This document shows, in pieces, positions 16,857 through 27,044 of a stretch of 49,404 nucleotides of DNA. Each line of letters starts with the position of its first letter. Positions within the stretch are counted from its first letter, which is position 1. Below the pieces are notes generated by a model, which did not search any database, was not told where the DNA came from, and saw only the letters and a program-made list of their open reading frames with translations. Both the position numbers and the translations under genes were made by a program. The DNA comes from Betaproteobacteria bacterium (lineage in GTDB: Bacteria > Pseudomonadota > Gammaproteobacteria > Burkholderiales > Burkholderiaceae_C), in NCBI GenBank assembly GCA_009919175.1, contig RGCL01000016.1:1-49404 (forward strand), given 5' to 3'.

Positions 16857-17639
16857 TCAGGATTGAAACTTCGGTTTGGATTTGTTGAGGAAGGCTTGTA
16901 TGCCGATTTCCCCATTGGGGTGAAACAGGTTGTTCACGAAGTGCTGTTGCTCCGCCTTCAACTGTTCGTGAAGGCTCGCCTGGTCGCTGGCGAGCAGCAA
17001 CTCCTTGACGCTGGCCAAGGCGTTGGGTGCGCGCTGGTTGAGCTTGTCCGCCCATGCCAGCGCCTGCTCCAGCGCCTGGTGCTTGGGCGTGACCTGGTTG
17101 ACCACCCCCAATTCATGCAGTCGCTGGGCTGAGACTTTGCCGCCCAGCCACAGGATTTCGGCAGCCAGGTTGCGGGGCAGGCGGCGCGGCAGATTCCAGG
17201 TGGCTCCACCATCGGGCGAGAGACCCACGGTGGAATAGGCCATGACAAACACAGCATCCTCGGCAGCCATGATGAGGTCGCACATGAGGGCGAGCGAAAA
17301 GCCAGCGCCGGCAGCTGCCCCTTCCACCGCAGCGATCACCGGCTTGGGGTAGGTGCTGAGCGCCTCCATCCAGGTGTGCAGCGCATCGATGCTTTGCTTT
17401 TGGTGAGACGGGTCCAGTTGACGATTGGCCAACAATCGGTTGAGGTTGCCGCCTGCACAAAAGTGCTCACCCTCCCCGGTGATGACCACGCTGCGCACAT
17501 CGGGGTTGGACTCGGCCGCGTTCAGGGCTTCGATGCCGGCGATGTACATCTCTGGCCCCAGGGCGTTGCGGTATTCCGGGTTGGAGAGGGTCAGGACCAA
17601 GGTCTGCCCATGGGTGTGGCTTTTGATTTGTGCAGTCAT
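16857..17639 (-). CDS. enoyl-CoA hydratase/isomerase family protein (PaaG-like)
   Basis: A 260-residue crotonase. The oxyanion loop is HFCAGGNL (59-66). Neither classical hydratase Glu is present: the first position reads GAGFSLALMCD. The second region reads VGLSPDGGATWNLPRRL, where Asp143 aligns with the catalytic Asp of PaaG. That favours isomerase-type chemistry (double-bond shift) over simple hydration. The ATG at 17639 lies 4 bases after the stop of the 3-hydroxyacyl-CoA dehydrogenase gene, so they are co-translated partners in one beta-oxidation pathway. Confidence 0.9.
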   Translation of the reverse strand: MTAQIKSHTHGQTLVLTLSNPEYRNALGPEMYIAGIEALNAAESNPDVRSVVITGEGEHFCAGGNLNRLLANRQLDPSHQKQSIDALHTWMEALSTYPKPVIAAVEGAAAGAGFSLALMCDLIMAAEDAVFVMAYSTVGLSPDGGATWNLPRRLPRNLAAEILWLGGKVSAQRLHELGVVNQVTPKHQALEQALAWADKLNQRAPNALASVKELLLASDQASLHEQLKAEQQHFVNNLFHPNGEIGIQAFLNKSKPKFQS

Positions 17640-17643
17640 GGGG

Positions 17644-19167
17644 TCAGGTCTCCTCCACGTGCAACAGGCTCAAACCAATGGCACCGCGACGCCTGAGCCA
17701 GGGGCTGGGGCGATAGCGTGGATCGCCATAGACCGTTTGCAGGTTGAACAAGACCTCCAGCATGTTGTCTGGCCCCAGCTGGTTGCCCATGGCCAAGGGA
17801 CCCATGGGATAGCCCAAGCCCAGGGTCACAGCTAGCTCCAGATCGTGCGGGGTGCAGATGGCTTGCTGGCAAATGTCGCTGGCGATGTTGACGATGTGGG
17901 CCACGACCCGCTGAGTCACAAAGCCACCGCTGTCCTTGATCACGCTCACCGCTTTGCCGTCGCGTGCGAACAGGGCGTGGGCGGCATCGCGCATGTCGGG
18001 GCGCGTGGCTGGATTGGTCGCCAGCACACGGCGCTTGGTGGCCGAATCGGGCACCAGCAGGTCAATGCCCACCGTGCGGCTGGGGTCCAGACGTTCAACC
18101 ACCGCGACGGTGGTCACATCAAATCCCAAGGGTGCCACCACGCACAAGGCTTGGCTGGAAGGACTGGCACCGGTTTCAATGTGTGCGCCCAGGTCTTTGA
18201 GCAACTGGTAGAGCTCGGCACGGCGTGCAGCGCGCGAAGACACCCAAACCGGCGGCATGTCGGTAACTTGGGGGGCGGGTGCTTCGGCTTCGATGTGTGC
18301 CTTGCCATCCACGTAGGCATAAAAGCCCAGGCCTGTTTTGCGTCCCAATTGACGGCCAGCGAGCCGTTGTGCCGTGATCACACTGGGGCGGTAGCGGGCT
18401 TCTTCGTAGTATTGGTGGTAGATGGATTCCATCACGGGATGGGACACATCCAATGCCGTGAGGTCAAACAGTTCAAAGGGACCCAGGCGAAAACCCATTT
18501 GGTCTTTGAGGATGCGGTCCACCGTTGCGAAGTCGGTGACGTTTTCGCCCACGATGCGCAGCGACTCGGTGCCATAGGCGCGGCCTGCATGGTTGACGAT
18601 GAATCCTGGTGTGTCTTTGGCGGTGACTGCCGTATGCCCCATGTCGCTGGCGTAAGCCCGCAGGCGATCGCATACCGCTGGGGAGGTCTTCAGACCTGCA
18701 ATCACTTCCACCACCTTCATCAGGGGCACCGGGTTGAAAAAATGGTAGCCAGCCAGTCGCTCGGGGTGCTTCAAAGGGGCGGCGATGGCCGTGATGGACA
18801 AGGAGGAGGTGTTGCTGGCCAACACCGTCTCTGGCGCGACGATGGCCTCCAGATCGGTGAACAGCGCTTGCTTGATGTCCAGCCGTTCCACAATGGCTTC
18901 GATGATCAATTGGCATTCGCTCAGATCACCCAGTTCTTTGGCGATGCGGATGCGCGAGCGATGGCCACTGACGGCATCGGCACTGAGCTTGCCTTTGCTG
19001 GCCAGCTTGTCCCACTGGTCGAACAAGGCGTTTTGCGCCTTTTCACTGGCGCCGGGTGCCACATCAAAAAGCCAGACGGTGCTGCCGGCCTGAGCTGCGA
19101 TTTGGGCGATGCCTTGCCCCATTGCGCCGGTTCCAACCACGGCGATGGCGTTGAATTGAGGTTTCAT
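17644..19167 (-). CDS. 3-hydroxyacyl-CoA dehydrogenase, PaaH-like, with duplicated C-terminal domain
   Basis: NAD-dependent oxidation of 3-hydroxyacyl-CoA, 507 residues. The Rossmann motif GTGAMGQGIAQIAAQAG begins at residue 12; SNTSSLSIT and the catalytic His in GYHFFNPVPLMKVVEVI follow. The first C-terminal dimerisation domain includes DTPGFIVNHAGRAY and LGPFELFDLTALDV, and a second degenerate copy follows (SGGFVTQRVVAHIVNIASD, LGYPMGPLAMGNQLG). This arrangement and length match PaaH/PhaC-type dehydrogenases. The start is ATG 19167, preceded by GAGG; the frame is open to 19209. It is the first gene of the six-gene operon ending at 13045. Confidence 0.94.
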   Translation of the reverse strand: MKPQFNAIAVVGTGAMGQGIAQIAAQAGSTVWLFDVAPGASEKAQNALFDQWDKLASKGKLSADAVSGHRSRIRIAKELGDLSECQLIIEAIVERLDIKQALFTDLEAIVAPETVLASNTSSLSITAIAAPLKHPERLAGYHFFNPVPLMKVVEVIAGLKTSPAVCDRLRAYASDMGHTAVTAKDTPGFIVNHAGRAYGTESLRIVGENVTDFATVDRILKDQMGFRLGPFELFDLTALDVSHPVMESIYHQYYEEARYRPSVITAQRLAGRQLGRKTGLGFYAYVDGKAHIEAEAPAPQVTDMPPVWVSSRAARRAELYQLLKDLGAHIETGASPSSQALCVVAPLGFDVTTVAVVERLDPSRTVGIDLLVPDSATKRRVLATNPATRPDMRDAAHALFARDGKAVSVIKDSGGFVTQRVVAHIVNIASDICQQAICTPHDLELAVTLGLGYPMGPLAMGNQLGPDNMLEVLFNLQTVYGDPRYRPSPWLRRRGAIGLSLLHVEET

Positions 19168-19207
19168 GTCCTCATTATGAAGGACACGCCATGCCCATTG
19201 AGCCCGC

Positions 19208-19231
19208 AAAAAGGGGGGGGCAAGCCCCGCT
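19208..19231 (-). terminator. weak candidate intrinsic terminator after the lexA unit
   Basis: Read on the minus strand, GGGG-CTTG-CCCC can form a four-pair hairpin followed within a C-run by five T. It lies between the stop of the small gene at 19236 and the next operon start at 19167. The stem is short, so this is only a candidate. Confidence 0.3.
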
Positions 19232-19235
19232 GAGA

Positions 19236-19445
19236 TCAGGCGGCTTTGCAGCGCATTTCGCGCATTTGTTCTTGCATGACAAGGCGATCTAGCTCGGCGC
19301 AGACATCGGACATGCGGCCCGAGATCACCATGAGCCCGGCGCTTTGCCGGGGGGCGCTTTGGTCTGTCACCCTGGAAACACGAAGGGCCTTGCGAGCGGC
19401 TTGCGCATTGGCGTTGTGGGCAGTGGGCAGGTGAATGATGTTCAT
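19236..19445 (-). CDS. small protein of unknown function downstream of lexA
   Basis: 69 codons, starting MNIIHLPTAHNANAQAARKA. It begins 7 bases after the lexA stop on the same strand, so it is very probably part of the LexA-controlled transcript. The sequence is soluble and basic in its first half; the C-terminal half (SDVCAELDRLVMQEQMREMR) is predicted helical. I recognise no domain. In several bacteria lexA is followed by a small SOS gene such as the division inhibitor sulA, but this protein does not look like SulA. Confidence 0.6.
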   Translation of the reverse strand: MNIIHLPTAHNANAQAARKALRVSRVTDQSAPRQSAGLMVISGRMSDVCAELDRLVMQEQMREMRCKAA

Positions 19446-19452
19446 GTTGGGC

Positions 19453-20112
19453 TCACAGAAAAGGGGTGTTGCGAATCAAACCAACGGCCAGACCTTCGAC
19501 CTCGAAGGGCTCGCCAGGATGAACCAGGATGGTGTCGTAATCGGGGTTTTCGGGGTGCAATTCGATGACATCTGTCTTTTTGAAGAAGCGCTTGACGGTC
19601 ACCTCATCGCCCAGGCGAGCCACCACGATTTGCCCATTGCGGGCAGACTGGGTGGTTTGAACGGCCAGCAGGTCACCGTCTAGGATGCCCACATCGCGCA
19701 TGGACATGCCCCGGACCTTGAGCAGGTAATCGGGCTTGCGCTCAAAGAGTGAGCTCTGCACAAAAAAAGTTTGATCGATGTGTTCTTGAGCCAGCAGGGG
19801 CGAACCCGCCGCCACTCGGCCAACCAGGGGCAGGCCAATCTGGTCGGCCAGAGAGGCTTCGCTGGCAGTGGCGGATTTGAGGTGGTTGTGCGCCTGGGGG
19901 GTGAGGCGAATGCCCCTGGAGGTGCCGCTTTTGAGTTCGATGACCCCTTTGCGAGCCAGGGCCTGAAGGTGGTCTTCGGCGGCATTGGCGGATCGAAAGC
20001 CCAGGCGCTGGGCAATCTCGGCTCGCGTGGGGGGGGCGCCGGTTTGTGCGATGCTTTGCTGAATGAGTTCGAGGATTTCTTGTTGTCGCTCGGTGAGTTG
20101 GACTGCAATCAT
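19453..20112 (-). CDS. lexA: LexA repressor
   Basis: SOS-response repressor and self-cleaving protease, 219 residues from ATG 20112. That start is preceded by AAGGAGG; the frame is open to 20139. The winged-helix DNA-binding domain covers residues 1-70 ([32 protein letters not shown]). The cleavage site is Ala102-Gly103 (RVAAGSP). The catalytic pair is Ser137 (RGMSM) and Lys174 (VTVKRF). All autocatalytic residues are intact. Two LexA boxes lie directly upstream, so it is autoregulated. Confidence 0.98.
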   Translation of the reverse strand: MIAVQLTERQQEILELIQQSIAQTGAPPTRAEIAQRLGFRSANAAEDHLQALARKGVIELKSGTSRGIRLTPQAHNHLKSATASEASLADQIGLPLVGRVAAGSPLLAQEHIDQTFFVQSSLFERKPDYLLKVRGMSMRDVGILDGDLLAVQTTQSARNGQIVVARLGDEVTVKRFFKKTDVIELHPENPDYDTILVHPGEPFEVEGLAVGLIRNTPFL

Positions 20113-20141
20113 GTCGGCCTCCTTGGGGGTGGGATACAAAA

Positions 20142-20157
20142 CTGTTTTTGCATCCAG
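20142..20157. promoter_or_regulatory. LexA box 1
   Basis: Sixteen bases of CTGT-N8-CCAG form, one base off the consensus CTGT-N8-ACAG. It starts 30 bases upstream of the lexA ATG. It lies in the lexA/asparaginase divergent region beside a second box offset by 19 bases. Confidence 0.8.
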
Positions 20158-20160
20158 TAC

Positions 20161-20176
20161 CTGTATTTTTAACCAG
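20161..20176. promoter_or_regulatory. LexA box 2
   Basis: A second CTGT-N8-CCAG element with an A/T-rich spacer. It ends 21 bases before the asparaginase ATG at 20197. Tandem boxes before lexA are common; here the second also lies in the likely leader or promoter of the divergent gene. Confidence 0.8.
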
Positions 20177-20196
20177 TTTTTTCAAAATTGCAAGCC

Positions 20197-21838
<1,642 letters not shown>

Positions 21839-21904
21839 TTAACAATGGCCTGATCAGATCAGAGGAGAGCGAACTTGCGTTCAAGCATAGCATTCACGCC
21901 CAAC

Positions 21905-22675
21905 TCAGGCTGACGGGCGTTGGGTAAAGGTCTCTCTGACCCGCTCGAGGTCTTGCGGGGTGTCCACACCAATGCCGCTGCTGGTTGCAGCAACATGGAC
22001 GGCAATGCGGTGGCCTTGGTCCAGCACGCGCAACTGTTCCAAGGCTTCGATGCCCTCGACCGGGCTGGCAGGCCAGTGTGCGTAGGTTTGCAAAAAACCG
22101 GCACGGTAGGCGTACAGCCCCACGTGGCGCAAGGCCTGGCCTGGCTTGAAACCGGGGGCCTGACTGGGCGCATCGCGCCACCAAGGGATGGGTGCACGAC
22201 TGAAGTAAAGGGCGTGGCCCAAGGCATTCACCACCACCTTGACGATGTTGGGGTTGATGAAATCCTCATGGGCATGAATGGGGTGGGCCAAGGTGGCCAT
22301 GTTGCAACTCGGATCGGTGCTTAGGCACTGCGCCACGCTGCGGATGTGTTCAGGATCGATCAGGGGTTCATCGCCTTGCACGTTGACGATCACCGCGTCG
22401 CCGGGCAGACCCAGCAGCCGAGCAGCCTGGGCAATGCGGTCTGTGCCGCTGGGATGGTGGGCGTCGGTCATGAGCGCTCGCACGCCGCAGCGCTCGCAGG
22501 CCACCAGGATGCGCTCGTCATCCGTGGCCACCACCACGTGCTGAGCGCCCGACTGCGCGGCGCGTTGGGCCACGCGCACCACCATGGGCAAACCTGCGAT
22601 GTCCACCAGGGGTTTGTTGGGCAGGCGGATGGAAGCCATCCGCGCGGGGATGACCACCGAGAACGCTGGGCTCAT
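21905..22675 (-). CDS. kdsB: 3-deoxy-manno-octulosonate cytidylyltransferase
   Basis: Activates Kdo as CMP-Kdo for lipopolysaccharide inner core synthesis, 256 residues. The nucleotide-binding N-terminus is [19 protein letters not shown], followed by [19 protein letters not shown] and [12 protein letters not shown], all KdsB hallmarks. The ATG at 22675 overlaps the stop of the Trm112-like gene as ATGA. The frame is open 12 bases further, but this start fits the family best. Confidence 0.97.
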   Translation of the reverse strand: MSPAFSVVIPARMASIRLPNKPLVDIAGLPMVVRVAQRAAQSGAQHVVVATDDERILVACERCGVRALMTDAHHPSGTDRIAQAARLLGLPGDAVIVNVQGDEPLIDPEHIRSVAQCLSTDPSCNMATLAHPIHAHEDFINPNIVKVVVNALGHALYFSRAPIPWWRDAPSQAPGFKPGQALRHVGLYAYRAGFLQTYAHWPASPVEGIEALEQLRVLDQGHRIAVHVAATSSGIGVDTPQDLERVRETFTQRPSA

Positions 22676-22857
22676 GGCCTCTCCCATTCCTCTTGCTGAA
22701 GGGGGCGCGCTTCTTCTTCAAGCATGATGGGAATGCCATCACGGATGGGATAGGCCAAGCGGGCGCTGCGCGAGATGAGCTCTTGCTGTTCGGGGCGATA
22801 TTCCAGCGGTCCCTTGGTCACAGGACACACCAGCAATTCAAGCATTTTTTGATCCAT
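22672..22857 (-). CDS. Trm112/YcaR family small protein
   Basis: 61 residues, starting [20 protein letters not shown] and ending with the conserved [19 protein letters not shown]. Of the zinc-ligand positions seen in E. coli YcaR (CPVC, LIC), only the first Cys remains (CPVT, LIS), so zinc binding is unlikely. It overlaps lpxK by 20 bases upstream and kdsB by four bases downstream. Trm112 proteins activate methyltransferases in other organisms; the role of this short bacterial form is unknown. Confidence 0.92.
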   Translation of the reverse strand: MDQKMLELLVCPVTKGPLEYRPEQQELISRSARLAYPIRDGIPIMLEEEARPLQQEEWERP

Positions 22858-23842
22858 GCAAGGATCTTAAACGGGACTCGATGGCCGCAATGAACCCCGG
22901 CCAAAAGTCCGCCGGGAGTTCGCACACCAACGGCACGGCCCACACCTGGGGATGGCTTTGCCAGATCTTCACCGCATCTTTTTCGGTGCAGACCCACTGT
23001 GAAGCGGGCCATTGGGTGGGCACCCAATCGGCAAAGTCATGGTGATCAGGATAGGCCTCGGTGTGCATCAACTCGCAGCCGGCGAGTTCCAGGGCGCTGA
23101 AAAAGGCTTGGGGCTTGGCAATGCCACAGACCGCAGCAAGTGGCTGGCTGGCCAACTGTGCCATGGTCATGAGTTCGCCATCGCCGTTGATGGCGACTTG
23201 CGCCAGTTTGCGTTGGACTTCCACAGCGGGTTCACTCGGGTGCGCGCCATGGGAGAGGATCCATTCCTGGCATCTGGCTCTTGGGGCACGGGGCCAAGGT
23301 TCCCGCAAAGGTCCCGCAGGCAGCATCCAGCCATTGCCCAGGCCGCGCTCGTCCATGACCACCAGGGCCAAGTCGTGGGCAAGTTGCAGGTGTTGCAGTC
23401 CGTCGTCGCAGATGAGCACCTGCACCTCGGGGTGATGCCGGAGCAACAGTTGGGCTGCCGCCACGCGCGAGCGTCCGACCGCAACGGGTGCCCGGCTGTT
23501 CCTGTGAATCAGCAAGGGCTCGTCACCGACCTCGCTGGCCAAAGAGTTGGGCCGGATGAGTGCGGTTGCATCGCTGGTGCGACCGTGACCTCGGGAAAGC
23601 ACACCCACCTTGAAGCCTTGTGATTGCAAGCCTTTGACCAATGCCATGACGATGGGGGTCTTGCCGGTGCCGCCCGGCCAGAGGTTGCCCACCACGACCA
23701 CGGCAGCTGGGACCTCTTGGGGCTGAATGACGAGGCGGCGAAACCACCACCATGTTCTGGCCAGGCCGCTGAGCGGTAAGAGCAGCCAGTTGATCCAGCG
23801 ACGTTGTTGCCAAATGCCAAACCAGGCGTCTGGTGAGCGCAT
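22838..23842 (-). CDS. lpxK: tetraacyldisaccharide 4'-kinase
   Basis: Adds the 4'-phosphate to lipid A disaccharide at the inner membrane, 334 residues. An N-terminal hydrophobic anchor ([18 protein letters not shown]) precedes the P-loop [12 protein letters not shown]. Later motifs are [15 protein letters not shown] and [11 protein letters not shown], followed by [20 protein letters not shown]. The ATG at 23842 lies 5 bases after exbD. Gene order exbD-lpxK-Trm112-kdsB is typical of Burkholderiales. Confidence 0.97.
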   Translation of the reverse strand: MRSPDAWFGIWQQRRWINWLLLPLSGLARTWWWFRRLVIQPQEVPAAVVVVGNLWPGGTGKTPIVMALVKGLQSQGFKVGVLSRGHGRTSDATALIRPNSLASEVGDEPLLIHRNSRAPVAVGRSRVAAAQLLLRHHPEVQVLICDDGLQHLQLAHDLALVVMDERGLGNGWMLPAGPLREPWPRAPRARCQEWILSHGAHPSEPAVEVQRKLAQVAINGDGELMTMAQLASQPLAAVCGIAKPQAFFSALELAGCELMHTEAYPDHHDFADWVPTQWPASQWVCTEKDAVKIWQSHPQVWAVPLVCELPADFWPGFIAAIESRLRSLHGSKNA

Positions 23843-23847
23843 GCTGC

Positions 23848-24267
23848 TTATCGCGCACCCACGCGCTGGGTGGAAATGATCATGCGTGCCAAGCCCAATT
23901 GCTGAGCGGCATCCATGACCCGAACCACAGACTGGTGCGTGGCCAGTGCATCGGCCTGAATGATCACGCCTGGATCTTTCATGCTGGTCGCCACCGATGA
24001 AATGGCTTGCTTGAGGAGTTGGATGTCCACCGATCCCAGCCGCGCACCTTGGACCACATAGCCCCCCTCGGGCGTGACTTGAATCACGATCTGGTTATTG
24101 GTCTGGTTTTGGGTTTGGGTGTCTGCAACCGGCAGGTTGATCTTGATTTGCGTGGGCTGGCTGTAGGTGGTGGAGAGCATCAAAAAAATCACCACCACCA
24201 ACAAGATGTCGATGAAGGGAATGAGATTGATTTCAGGCTCTGAATGCTGGGTGCGCTTGAACCGCAT
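23848..24267 (-). CDS. exbD: ExbD/TolR family biopolymer transport protein
   Basis: 139 residues from ATG 24267. There is a short cytoplasmic N-terminus, then one transmembrane helix with the proton-relay Asp in INLIPFIDILLVVVIFLML, then a periplasmic domain. It works with the adjacent ExbB/TolQ-like protein as a proton-driven stator that energises a TonB- or TolA-like partner. No tonB or tolA is present here, so its role in iron uptake versus envelope maintenance is not settled. It starts 2 bases after the exbB stop. Confidence 0.93.
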   Translation of the reverse strand: MRFKRTQHSEPEINLIPFIDILLVVVIFLMLSTTYSQPTQIKINLPVADTQTQNQTNNQIVIQVTPEGGYVVQGARLGSVDIQLLKQAISSVATSMKDPGVIIQADALATHQSVVRVMDAAQQLGLARMIISTQRVGAR

Positions 24268-24269
24268 GG

Positions 24270-24893
24270 TCACACCTTGGGTTGCTTTTGGCACAGGTGC
24301 TTGATGAGGGCGTCGGACTGGGATTCAAGCTGAACCACATATTCGTCCACGGTGTGACGGAAGTGCCGCCAAAACGCCAAGGTGGGAATGGCCACGATGA
24401 GGCCGAATGCCGTGTTGTAGAGCGCCACCGAGATGCCATGGGCCAACTCGGCCGGATTGGCGTTGCCAGGCGATTGAGAGCCAAAAATTTCAATCATCCC
24501 AATCACAGTGCCCAGCAAACCCAGCAGGGGAGAAGCCGAAGCAATCGTTCCAATTGAAGGCAGATAGCGCTCGAGGCGGTGTGCCACTTCCCGGCCGTGT
24601 GACTCCAGGCTGGAGCGCAGGGTAGCGGCATCTTGCTGGGGATTGGCTTGGTAAAGCCTCAACACCTGCGCGAGGAGTTCACCCAATGCCGAGCCTGAGG
24701 CCAGTTCATCAATACTGGCTGAGCTGGGGATGCGATCCACCACGGCATCCATCACATCCTCGAGCAAATCGCGTGGGGCAACTTTGTCCGCCTGCAGCAT
24801 GTAAAAGCGCTCGCCGATCAGGGCCAAGGCCAGGATGGAACAAAAAATCAAAGGCCAAATGGGCCAACCCGCTGCTTCAACGATGGAAACCAA
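24270..24893 (-). CDS. exbB: MotA/TolQ/ExbB proton channel family protein
   Basis: 207 residues. It has an N-terminal transmembrane helix (WPIWPLIFCSILALALIGERFYML), a long cytoplasmic loop, and two more helices around LLGLLGTVIGMIEIFG and ALYNTAFGLIVAIPTLAFW, the channel-forming signature of TolQ/ExbB. It starts at TTG 24893, which is supported by AGGAGG eight bases upstream; no ATG fits. It is the first gene of the operon running to adk. Confidence 0.93.
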   Translation of the reverse strand: MVSIVEAAGWPIWPLIFCSILALALIGERFYMLQADKVAPRDLLEDVMDAVVDRIPSSASIDELASGSALGELLAQVLRLYQANPQQDAATLRSSLESHGREVAHRLERYLPSIGTIASASPLLGLLGTVIGMIEIFGSQSPGNANPAELAHGISVALYNTAFGLIVAIPTLAFWRHFRHTVDEYVVQLESQSDALIKHLCQKQPKV

Positions 24894-25076
24894 GATGAGA
24901 TCCTCCTGTAAACATTATGTCTCATGCGCTGTTCACAGCACTTGTGGACAACTTTGTGAGTATGTTTTGAATCACCTCAAATCCCCATGGATTGATGCGG
25001 GTTGGAGTTGAATCGATGAATGTTTGAGCAGCGTGTTTACCTACGGGTAAAACTGTGCGGCCATTAAGATCAAACC

Positions 25077-26372
25077 ATGACCAGCTCCATGACCAGGAAC
25101 CTTGCAAACGATGCGCGCCCTTCCGTGTGGCCGGTTGGTGCCTTGTGTTTGGCCATTGGCGATGCCCTGGAAAGCCGCTTCTCATCCCTGCGCGTCTCTG
25201 GTGAGGTCTCTCACTTCACGCAGGCGTCCAGTGGTCATGTGTATTTCACGCTCAAGGATGAATCGGGCCAACTCAAATGCGCCATGTTCAGGCAGCAAGC
25301 CCGGTTGCTTCAGCAGCCGCTCAGGGAAGGCGCCAAGGTGGTGGTGAGTGGCCGCCTCTCGGTGTATGCCCCAAGAGGGGATGTTCAGATCATTGTGGAG
25401 TCCATCGCATTGGCGGGTGCTGGCGACTTGTACGAGCGGTTTTTGCAACTCAAATCGCGTTTGCAGTCCGAGGGCTTGTTCGACGAAGCCAACAAGCGTG
25501 CCATTCCCCTTTATCCAAGAAAGATCGGCCTGGTCACCTCTGCCGATGGCGCAGCTCTGCATGACGTGCTCACCACCCTCAAGCGCCGAGCGCCGCACAT
25601 TCCCGTTTGTTTGTCGCCCACGCTGGTGCAGGGCGATTCAGCACCGCCCCTGATCATTCAGGCCTTGGAGCGTTTGAAGTCCATCCCCGATGTGGACGTG
25701 GTGTTGTTGGTGCGGGGCGGGGGGGCGCTGGAGGACTTGTGGGCCTTCAACGATGAGCGGGTGGTGCGCTACTTGGCTCAGGCGCCTTGGCCCACCATCA
25801 GTGGCGTTGGGCATGAAACCGATTTCACCCTGACCGACTTTGTGTGTGATCTGCGTGCAGCCACACCCACTGCTGCTGCCCAGGCCTGTGCCAGGTCCCG
25901 CCAGGATTGCCTGGTCGAACTCAGTCAACTGACCGATGAGTTGAGTCAGTGCATCACGCGCGCCCTGGACTCAGCCCACCAGCAACTCGATGACTGCCAG
26001 ATGAGCATGCGCCAACCCCAGTTTCGATTGAAAGCCATGGGCGCTCGCCTGGATCAAGTGAGCTTGCGCCTGCGCCAAGCTGCGGTCTTGCTGACCCAGC
26101 GTCACTCATCGCGTGTGGGGCATTTGGCTTTTCGCAGGGATGGCGTTTTGCCGGTCCGCTTGGATCGGGCTCGTTTGGTGTTGGGGGGGCTGGCGACGCG
26201 CCTGGCCTCTGTGCACCCAGACCAGGTGCTTCAAAGGGGGTTTGTGCGGATGTCGGACGATCAAGGGCGGGTGGTGACCTCTGTCCATCAACTCAAGGCC
26301 AAACAGGCTTTGACCGCCCATTTCCAGGATGGAAAAGCCCATTTGGAGGTCCAGAGGGTCTCCCCATCCTGA
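25077..26372 (+). CDS. xseA: exodeoxyribonuclease VII large subunit
   Basis: Single-strand-specific exonuclease large subunit, 431 residues. The N-terminal OB-fold reads LRVSGEVSHFTQASSGHVYFTLKDE. The catalytic domain contains YPRKIGLVTSADGAALHDVL, VLLVRGGGALEDLWAFNDE and ISGVGHETDFTLTDFVCDLRA. The C-terminal third is helical. The ATG at 25077 is used, with ATG 25089 as an alternative; neither has a strong ribosome-binding site. It diverges from exbB across 183 bases. xseB is not in the window. Confidence 0.97.
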   Translation: MTSSMTRNLANDARPSVWPVGALCLAIGDALESRFSSLRVSGEVSHFTQASSGHVYFTLKDESGQLKCAMFRQQARLLQQPLREGAKVVVSGRLSVYAPRGDVQIIVESIALAGAGDLYERFLQLKSRLQSEGLFDEANKRAIPLYPRKIGLVTSADGAALHDVLTTLKRRAPHIPVCLSPTLVQGDSAPPLIIQALERLKSIPDVDVVLLVRGGGALEDLWAFNDERVVRYLAQAPWPTISGVGHETDFTLTDFVCDLRAATPTAAAQACARSRQDCLVELSQLTDELSQCITRALDSAHQQLDDCQMSMRQPQFRLKAMGARLDQVSLRLRQAAVLLTQRHSSRVGHLAFRRDGVLPVRLDRARLVLGGLATRLASVHPDQVLQRGFVRMSDDQGRVVTSVHQLKAKQALTAHFQDGKAHLEVQRVSPS

Positions 26373-26417
26373 AACTTTCTAAAATGAACTTTTCATCTCC
26401 AACTCTTTGAGGAACTC

Positions 26418-26999
26418 ATGGAACACACTTTGCCCGCTTTGCCCTATCCCCTTGACGCCCTCGCGCCCCACTATTCCAAGGAAACCCTGGAATTCCATCA
26501 TGGCAAGCATCACAACGCCTATGTGGTGAACCTGAACAATCTGCAAAAGGGCACAGAATTTGAATCCATGGCCCTGGAGGAGATCGTCAAGAAATCCACC
26601 GGTGGCATTTATAACAACGCCGCGCAAATCTGGAACCACACTTTTTTTTGGAACTGCATGAAGCCCAATGGCGGCGGTGAGCCCCAGGGCAGCCTGGCTC
26701 AAGCCATCACGGCCAAGTGGGGCAGCTACGCAGCGTTTCGCGAGGCATTTGTCAAATCGGCCGTGGGCAACTTTGGCTCAGGCTGGACTTGGCTGGTGAA
26801 AAAGCCCGATGGCTCTTTGGACATCGTGAACATGGGTGCTGCCGGCACGCCGCTGACCACTGCTGACAAAGCCCTGCTGACCGTGGACGTGTGGGAGCAT
26901 GCTTACTACATCGACTACCGCAACCTGCGTCCCAAGTTTGTCGAGACCTTCCTGGACAAACTGGTGAACTGGGATTTCGTGCAAGCCAACTTCGGTTGA
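26418..26999 (+). CDS. sodB: superoxide dismutase, Fe type
   Basis: Dismutates superoxide in the cytoplasm, 193 residues. Metal ligands are His27, His74, Asp157 and His161 ([29 protein letters not shown]), matching E. coli SodB with an offset of one. Gln70 in the NNAAQIWNH segment is typical of iron rather than manganese enzymes. The ATG at 26418 follows GAGGAACTC. A strong hairpin terminator follows at 27021. Confidence 0.97.
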   Translation: MEHTLPALPYPLDALAPHYSKETLEFHHGKHHNAYVVNLNNLQKGTEFESMALEEIVKKSTGGIYNNAAQIWNHTFFWNCMKPNGGGEPQGSLAQAITAKWGSYAAFREAFVKSAVGNFGSGWTWLVKKPDGSLDIVNMGAAGTPLTTADKALLTVDVWEHAYYIDYRNLRPKFVETFLDKLVNWDFVQANFG

Positions 27000-27020
27000 T
27001 CGACCGGTCACCCTCAATCA

Positions 27021-27044
27021 AAGGCATCTTCGGATGCCTTTTTT
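27021..27044. terminator. intrinsic terminator after sodB
   Basis: A perfect eight-pair stem, AAGGCATC / GATGCCTT, closed by a TTCG tetraloop and followed by TTTT. It sits at the meeting point of sodB and the convergent DUF192 gene and could serve both directions, since AAA precedes the stem on the plus strand. Confidence 0.9.

Noticed and set aside
17845..19233. Long open frame on the plus strand opposite the 3-hydroxyacyl-CoA dehydrogenase
   Set aside because: It is antisense to a well-identified gene; its translation is rich in His/Gly/Gln and has no family motif. High GC makes such shadow frames common.
24942..24951. DnaA-box-like TTGTGGACAA between exbB and xseA
   Set aside because: Only a single imperfect box, with no cluster, no A/T-rich unwinding element and no dnaA/dnaN nearby; not evidence of an origin.
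26998..27010. GACCGGTC palindrome near the sodB stop, resembling the core of the TetR dyads
   Set aside because: It lacks the TTACT/GTTAA flanks and lies at the end of a gene, so it looks like a chance match.
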